64,000 bases of DNA, taken from NCBI GenBank assembly GCA_017470985.1, contig JAFUXA010000013.1, positions 1 through 64,000 on the forward strand, given 5' to 3'. The position numbers and the translations under genes were made by a program. The DNA comes from Lachnospiraceae bacterium. Lineage in GTDB: Bacteria > Bacillota > Clostridia > Lachnospirales > Lachnospiraceae. Each line of letters starts with the position of its first letter. The stretch's first letter is position 1. Shown here piece by piece: positions 59,847-64,000 of this stretch. The notes beneath the pieces are model-generated. The model searched no databases, was not told where the DNA came from, and worked only from the letters and a program-made list of their open reading frames with translations.

Positions 59847-61388
59847 ATGAAAGATTTAAATACGCAGAGCGAACAGGCGCAGGATATAAATAGAGCAAAA
59901 ACTTATCAGTTGATGTTGTTTCCGCTAAATAACGGAGCAACCAATGTATATTACATTCTGGTGTTATCATACATTGCAACTTTCGGATCAAATGTATTGG
60001 GGCTTGGAGTGCTGTTTGCATCTGTGATGGTTACAGGCATGAGAGTGTTTGATGCATTTACAGATCCTCTGATTGGAGCTTTGATGGACAGAACCAACGG
60101 TAAGTTCGGAAAGTTCAGACCTTTCATGATTATGGGAAATATTATTATGGCTCTCAGTATAATGGCCATGTATATATTAACACCATATATACCGGCTGAT
60201 ATGACCTGGGCCAGATATGCAACCTTCGTATTGCTATATGCTGTGTGGGTAATTGGATATACTTTCCAGACATCATGTACCAGAGCAGGTCAGACAGTAC
60301 TTACATCAGACCCAAATCAGAGACCACTATTTACTATTTTCAACACAGTGGGCTCCTTGCTTGGAATGGGTGTCATGCAGTTTTTGGCTCCTATAATCAG
60401 AGCCAATGTGGCAGATTACGGCAGCGTGGAATTCTACAAAGTACTCACACCAATCGGTATAGGAGTATCGGTGATACTTACCATACTTGCTGTCATAGGT
60501 ATCTGGGAGAAGGATCAGCCGAAGTACTTTGGAATTGCAGGAACCAAGGCTGACAGAGTAAAGATCTCTGAGTACTTAGAGATTATCAAGAATAACAGCC
60601 CAATGAAACGACTTATGATTGCCGGAGCCGGATGCAAGTTGGCTCTCTCAATAGCAACCAACACAACAGTACTTTGTATGTTATACGGATGCATGATGGG
60701 CAACTATGATGGATTATATCTGCCGATGATGATAATCGGTTATGTATTCTCAGTTCCATTTTTCCTGATTACGGTAAAGACCAGTCAGAAGAAAGGACAG
60801 AAGGCTTCTTTACTTCGATTTGTTACACTGGCGCTGGTTTGCTATATTGGAGTATTTGTTCTCCTGGTTCTGTGGAAACAGGGTGTACCAGGATTTAATC
60901 TGACACTTATGTCTGAAGGACATATTTCAATTAACTTATATACAGTTTTATTTATTATACTGTTTGGCTTAGGCTATGGAGCATATTACTCTACAGCAGA
61001 TATGCCAATACCAATGGTTGCAGATTGCTCAGATTATGAGACATACCGTTCTGGTAAATATATACCGGGAATTATGGGAACACTTTTCTCATTGGTAGAT
61101 AAGCTGGTATCATCTCTATCTGCAACAATTGTAGGAATAGCAGTAAGTGCTATAGGAATTTCATCTCTTCCAACTGCAGAGACACCGTATGCCACAGGTA
61201 TGAATGTAGTTGTTATTATACTTTTCTGTGTTTTGCCAATGTTGGCTTGGATTATTACAATAGTAGCTATGAGAGGATATATTCTCACCGGCGATAAGAT
61301 GCGTGAAATCCAGGAAGTGAATGCAAAACGTAAGAAAGCTATAGAACAGGGCGCAACACTTGAGGAAGCCATGGAAGAATACCAATAG
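59847..61388 (+). CDS. GPH-family sugar:cation symporter
   Basis: 513 residues, about 12 membrane segments. TGMRVFDAFTDPLIGALMDRTNGKFGKFRPFMIMGN and DCSDYETYRSGKYIPGIMGTLFSLVDKL are family signatures. It sits between GH2 and a small membrane protein in one run of genes (gaps of 14 and 21 bases), so its substrate is probably the glycoside cleaved by GH2 or the GH3 product. TTGGAG lies 7-8 bases before the ATG. The C-terminus is long and charged. Confidence 0.92.
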   Translation: MKDLNTQSEQAQDINRAKTYQLMLFPLNNGATNVYYILVLSYIATFGSNVLGLGVLFASVMVTGMRVFDAFTDPLIGALMDRTNGKFGKFRPFMIMGNIIMALSIMAMYILTPYIPADMTWARYATFVLLYAVWVIGYTFQTSCTRAGQTVLTSDPNQRPLFTIFNTVGSLLGMGVMQFLAPIIRANVADYGSVEFYKVLTPIGIGVSVILTILAVIGIWEKDQPKYFGIAGTKADRVKISEYLEIIKNNSPMKRLMIAGAGCKLALSIATNTTVLCMLYGCMMGNYDGLYLPMMIIGYVFSVPFFLITVKTSQKKGQKASLLRFVTLALVCYIGVFVLLVLWKQGVPGFNLTLMSEGHISINLYTVLFIILFGLGYGAYYSTADMPIPMVADCSDYETYRSGKYIPGIMGTLFSLVDKLVSSLSATIVGIAVSAIGISSLPTAETPYATGMNVVVIILFCVLPMLAWIITIVAMRGYILTGDKMREIQEVNAKRKKAIEQGATLEEAMEEYQ

Positions 61389-61409
61389 GAGGTTAAAAAG
61401 GAGGTAAAA

Positions 61410-61799
61410 ATGAAAACATTATTTCAAGACAAGGCAAAAGGTTATATTTTGACATGTATAACTATCTTAATGGCTATCGTGACAGATATAGCTTATGCCG
61501 TAATCTACTCTAGTACGAAGTATATTTCGTGGGAGGGCTTTTGCATTATCATCGCTGGTGTAGTTCTTTCAATCATTTTATATGCATTGAAATTACATAG
61601 ATTCGCACCTACAGTCATGATGATTAGCGTATTTGTAGCATTACTGTTTCATGTATATTATATTTATTTCTTTATTTCATCAGTAATGACAGGAATACAG
61701 TTTTCGGGATTCCCGATTAGCTTTTTCGTGAACTTTATACTTTTCGGAATCACATTGATTCTAAGCATTATATGCGTATTCTTACCTACTGAGAAATAA
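61410..61799 (+). CDS. Small four-helix membrane protein
   Basis: 129 residues, four hydrophobic segments (about 10-33, 39-60, 66-90, 98-124), no conserved catalytic motif visible. I do not recognise the family. AAGGAGG lies before the ATG, 21 bases after the carrier gene and 12 bases before the secreted GH3, so it is part of the same operon. It may assist the carrier or the export of the GH3; this is a guess from position only. Similar small proteins are often found next to secreted permuted GH3 genes in Lachnospiraceae as far as I recall, not verified. Confidence 0.7.
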   Translation: MKTLFQDKAKGYILTCITILMAIVTDIAYAVIYSSTKYISWEGFCIIIAGVVLSIILYALKLHRFAPTVMMISVFVALLFHVYYIYFFISSVMTGIQFSGFPISFFVNFILFGITLILSIICVFLPTEK

Positions 61800-61811
61800 G
61801 GGAGGTTAACA

Positions 61812-64000
61812 ATGAAAGGAAAAATAGTTAGAAAGACATTGGCTGTTGTCAGCTTGCTTATGTCAGGTGTGTTATACACAGCAACAGTCATTACTGAAGT
61901 AAATGCCAAAAACATTTCCAGTGTATTTGGCGCTAAAACATATGATGTCGTTAATGAAAACTTTGACGACGACGCGACTTATTATAAGTCAGAATATGAT
62001 TCAGTGGCAGATCTTATGAAGGATGGTAGAGAGACTGCAACAGAAGTTTTGCAGGAAGGTGCTGTTCTTCTGAAAAATAATAATAATGCACTTCCACTTG
62101 CTGGCGGAAGCAAAGTAAGTCTGGTTGGAGTTACTTCTTATGATCCTGTATATGGTGGTACAGGAAGTGGTTCTATCAGTGCAGAGGATGCAATTGATTT
62201 TTCAAAGTCACTTGAGAGTGCTGGATTGGAAGTTAATCCTACATTGAAGAAGGCATATACTTCTGAGGAATGGGCACAGTACAAGAGAGGTAGTGATTCC
62301 AACTTTGGAAATACTGTATTGAAGATCAACGAAGCTCCATGGGATGTTGTTGATAAGGCAGCAGGCGATAGCCTGGTACAGTATGGTGATGCAGCAATCT
62401 TTACTGTAGGCCGTGTTGGTGGTGAAGGTTATGACCTTAACAACAAGGAAAATGATGGCGTTGATAATGGGGATGGTCTGGGAAATGATTATCTTGGACT
62501 TAATGCCAACGAGTTATCAGTTCTTGAAGGATTAAAGGCTAAGAAAGCTTCTGGAGAAATCAAGAAGATTGTAGTTCTTATAAACTACGCAGGTATGCTT
62601 GAGGGAGATTTCCTCAAAGATGATGCAATTGATGCTGCTATGTGGGTTGGCGCTATGGGCGTCGGTGGAAATGCCGTTGGTAAGCTCCTCACAGGAGAGG
62701 CTACACCATCAGGTAGACTTCCAGATACTATGTGGATGAATAATGCAGCAAATCCTGTAAATGTAAATTACGGTGCATTTATTTATGATAATGCTGGTGA
62801 TTACAATGTGCCTAGTGATATGGGAACAGGTATGTATCCTGAGGTTACACTTGCTTCATATGTTGTATATCAGGAAGGTATGTACTTAGGCTACAGATAT
62901 ACAAAGACTCGTTATGAGGACAAGGTACTTGGAACAGAAAATGTTGGAGACTTTGCATACAATGATGTAGTTGCTTATCCATTTGGATATGGTTTATCAT
63001 ATGCTGATTTTGAATTGTCTAATACTTCAGTAGAGAAGACTGGTGACAGAGAATACACAGTATCAGTTGATGTAAAGAACACATCTGACAAGTATTCTGG
63101 TAAATGCTCAGTTCCAGTATATGTATCAAAGCCATATGGTGATTATGCCAAGACAAATGGTATTCAGGTACCATCTGTTGAACTTGTAAACTTTGAAAAG
63201 ACCAAGGAGTTGGCTCCAGGTGAGTCACAGACTCTCAAGGTTGTACTTGATGAGAAATATTTTGCATCATATGATGCCAACAATGCCAAGGGTTATGTTC
63301 TTATGGATGGTGATTACTATGTAGCTGTTGGCGGTAACGCTCACGAGGCAGTAAACAATGTACTTGCTGCTAAGCAGGCAAATGGTGTTGCTGTAAATGT
63401 AAGTGAGATGGTTGGTAAGGGTGACAGCTCACGTGTTGCTAAGTTTGCTCTTACATTTGACAAGGATAAATATGCTGAATCTGACGCTGTATCTATGCTT
63501 GATGGCGAGTCACATCAGAAGGTTACAAACCTCTTCGACTTTGCTGATATCAATAAGTATGAAGGTGCTGGAGACAATCATGTAGATTACTACAGCAGAG
63601 ATAACTGGAATGCAATTTCTATGGATATGCAAAATGGTCATGCAACTGTTGAGATGACAGAGCAGATGGCAAAGGATATCTACGCACAGGTTCCTGAAAT
63701 GACAGGACAGTATAATAACGCAGCTGGAGTTCCAAAGGAGTACCAGCAGCCAATTCCAGAGGATGATGGAGAATATCCAACATACGGAGCTGACAATGAC
63801 TTGAAGCTTATTGACATGAGATATGATGAGAATGGCAATGAGATTAGCTTCTTTGATCCAAAGTGGGATGAATTCATGGATCAGCTTACATGGGATGAGA
63901 CAATGGCTATTCTTGGAAATGCCTTCCATGTAACAGAGCCAATTGAGAGTATTGCTAAGCCAGGAACTAAGGACGAGAATGGTCCAAACGGTTTCGGTGG
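61812..64000 (+). CDS. Secreted domain-permuted GH3 beta-glucosidase (3' end outside window)
   Basis: The frame is open from ATG 61812 (GGAGGT 6 bases upstream) to the right edge: about 729 residues visible, incomplete. An N-terminal signal (KTLAVVSLLMSGVLYTATVITEVNA, about 8-32) is followed first by the GH3 C-terminal alpha/beta sandwich (ATEVLQEGAVLLKNNNNALPL; GGEGYDLNNKENDG; PSGRLPDTMW). Then comes a fibronectin-III-like domain (about 405-480, with GYGLSYADF just before), and only from about residue 670 the start of the GH3 N-terminal catalytic barrel (WDEFMDQLTWDETMAILGNAFH). This reversed order is known from beta-glucosidases of Butyrivibrio fibrisolvens and Ruminococcus albus. The catalytic Asp lies beyond the window. 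Confidence 0.88.
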   Translation, partial: MKGKIVRKTLAVVSLLMSGVLYTATVITEVNAKNISSVFGAKTYDVVNENFDDDATYYKSEYDSVADLMKDGRETATEVLQEGAVLLKNNNNALPLAGGSKVSLVGVTSYDPVYGGTGSGSISAEDAIDFSKSLESAGLEVNPTLKKAYTSEEWAQYKRGSDSNFGNTVLKINEAPWDVVDKAAGDSLVQYGDAAIFTVGRVGGEGYDLNNKENDGVDNGDGLGNDYLGLNANELSVLEGLKAKKASGEIKKIVVLINYAGMLEGDFLKDDAIDAAMWVGAMGVGGNAVGKLLTGEATPSGRLPDTMWMNNAANPVNVNYGAFIYDNAGDYNVPSDMGTGMYPEVTLASYVVYQEGMYLGYRYTKTRYEDKVLGTENVGDFAYNDVVAYPFGYGLSYADFELSNTSVEKTGDREYTVSVDVKNTSDKYSGKCSVPVYVSKPYGDYAKTNGIQVPSVELVNFEKTKELAPGESQTLKVVLDEKYFASYDANNAKGYVLMDGDYYVAVGGNAHEAVNNVLAAKQANGVAVNVSEMVGKGDSSRVAKFALTFDKDKYAESDAVSMLDGESHQKVTNLFDFADINKYEGAGDNHVDYYSRDNWNAISMDMQNGHATVEMTEQMAKDIYAQVPEMTGQYNNAAGVPKEYQQPIPEDDGEYPTYGADNDLKLIDMRYDENGNEISFFDPKWDEFMDQLTWDETMAILGNAFHVTEPIESIAKPGTKDENGPNGFG

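Noticed and set aside
1..64000. tRNA, rRNA, CRISPR arrays, replication origin
   Set aside because: Looked for on both strands by eye; no cloverleaf-like, conserved rRNA or regularly spaced repeat array was recognised. A tRNA/Infernal scan would settle this.

Overview
This looks like chromosomal DNA of a low-GC, obligately anaerobic Firmicute of the family Lachnospiraceae, most likely a gut or rumen plant-fibre degrader close to Butyrivibrio/Pseudobutyrivibrio. That placement is an inference. It rests on AT-rich intergenic DNA with AGGAGG-type ribosome sites, an [FeFe]-hydrogenase operon, many ferredoxin-type proteins, four GPH-type sugar transporters, GH2/GH3/GH43/GH94 enzymes, a DUF3793/flavodoxin iron operon and a domain-permuted GH3 beta-glucosidase. 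No rRNA, tRNA, CRISPR array, prophage or intact insertion sequence was seen.

Layout. 0-4 kb: end of a membrane protein, a methyltransferase, a Crp/Fnr regulator divergent from a ferredoxin with a palindromic operator between them, an orphan HigA antitoxin behind a collapsed higB, and a secreted nuclease. 4-12.4 kb: a GPH transporter, then the hydrogenase operon (NuoF-cluster/GltD fusion, HydA, Fe-S aldo-keto reductase), then an HxlR-controlled redox module (ferredoxin, NapH-like membrane Fe-S protein, C_GCAxxG_C_C protein) lying between two 73-bp direct repeats. 12.4-24.6 kb: carboxylesterase, AraC regulator and divergent GH2 with tandem operator repeats, an iron-starvation-like operon (DUF3793, flavodoxin, FeoB-associated/HMA fusion), a PNPOx-like protein, a two-component system and a second GPH transporter. 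24.8-38 kb: a decayed AraC gene and mostly housekeeping genes (papain-like amidase, esterase, PepD, CarD, DegV, MATE, ABC-F, DUF362, PepT, GtrA-like, TSUP).

38-45.4 kb is a cellobiose module: a GH94 phosphorylase divergent from a LacI regulator, a binding lipoprotein and two ABC permeases. Related operators sit in both promoters, and the ATPase must come from elsewhere. 45.6-54 kb looks like an accessory block: two paralogous esterases with two TetR regulators, a phosphotriesterase-like hydrolase, a GPH transporter and a cytoplasmic GH3. It ends in a duplicated fragment of the phosphotriesterase gene. 54-64 kb is a second saccharide locus: AraC, GH43, orphan LytTR regulator, GH2 whose ribosome site is buried in a terminator-like hairpin, GPH transporter, small membrane protein and a secreted permuted GH3 that runs off the window.

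Taken together, secreted and intracellular glycosidases release oligosaccharides, ABC and GPH carriers import them, phosphorolysis and hydrolysis feed fermentation, and the hydrogenase disposes of reductant. Coordinates of starts were moved to the best ribosome site where the longest reading frame began too early.
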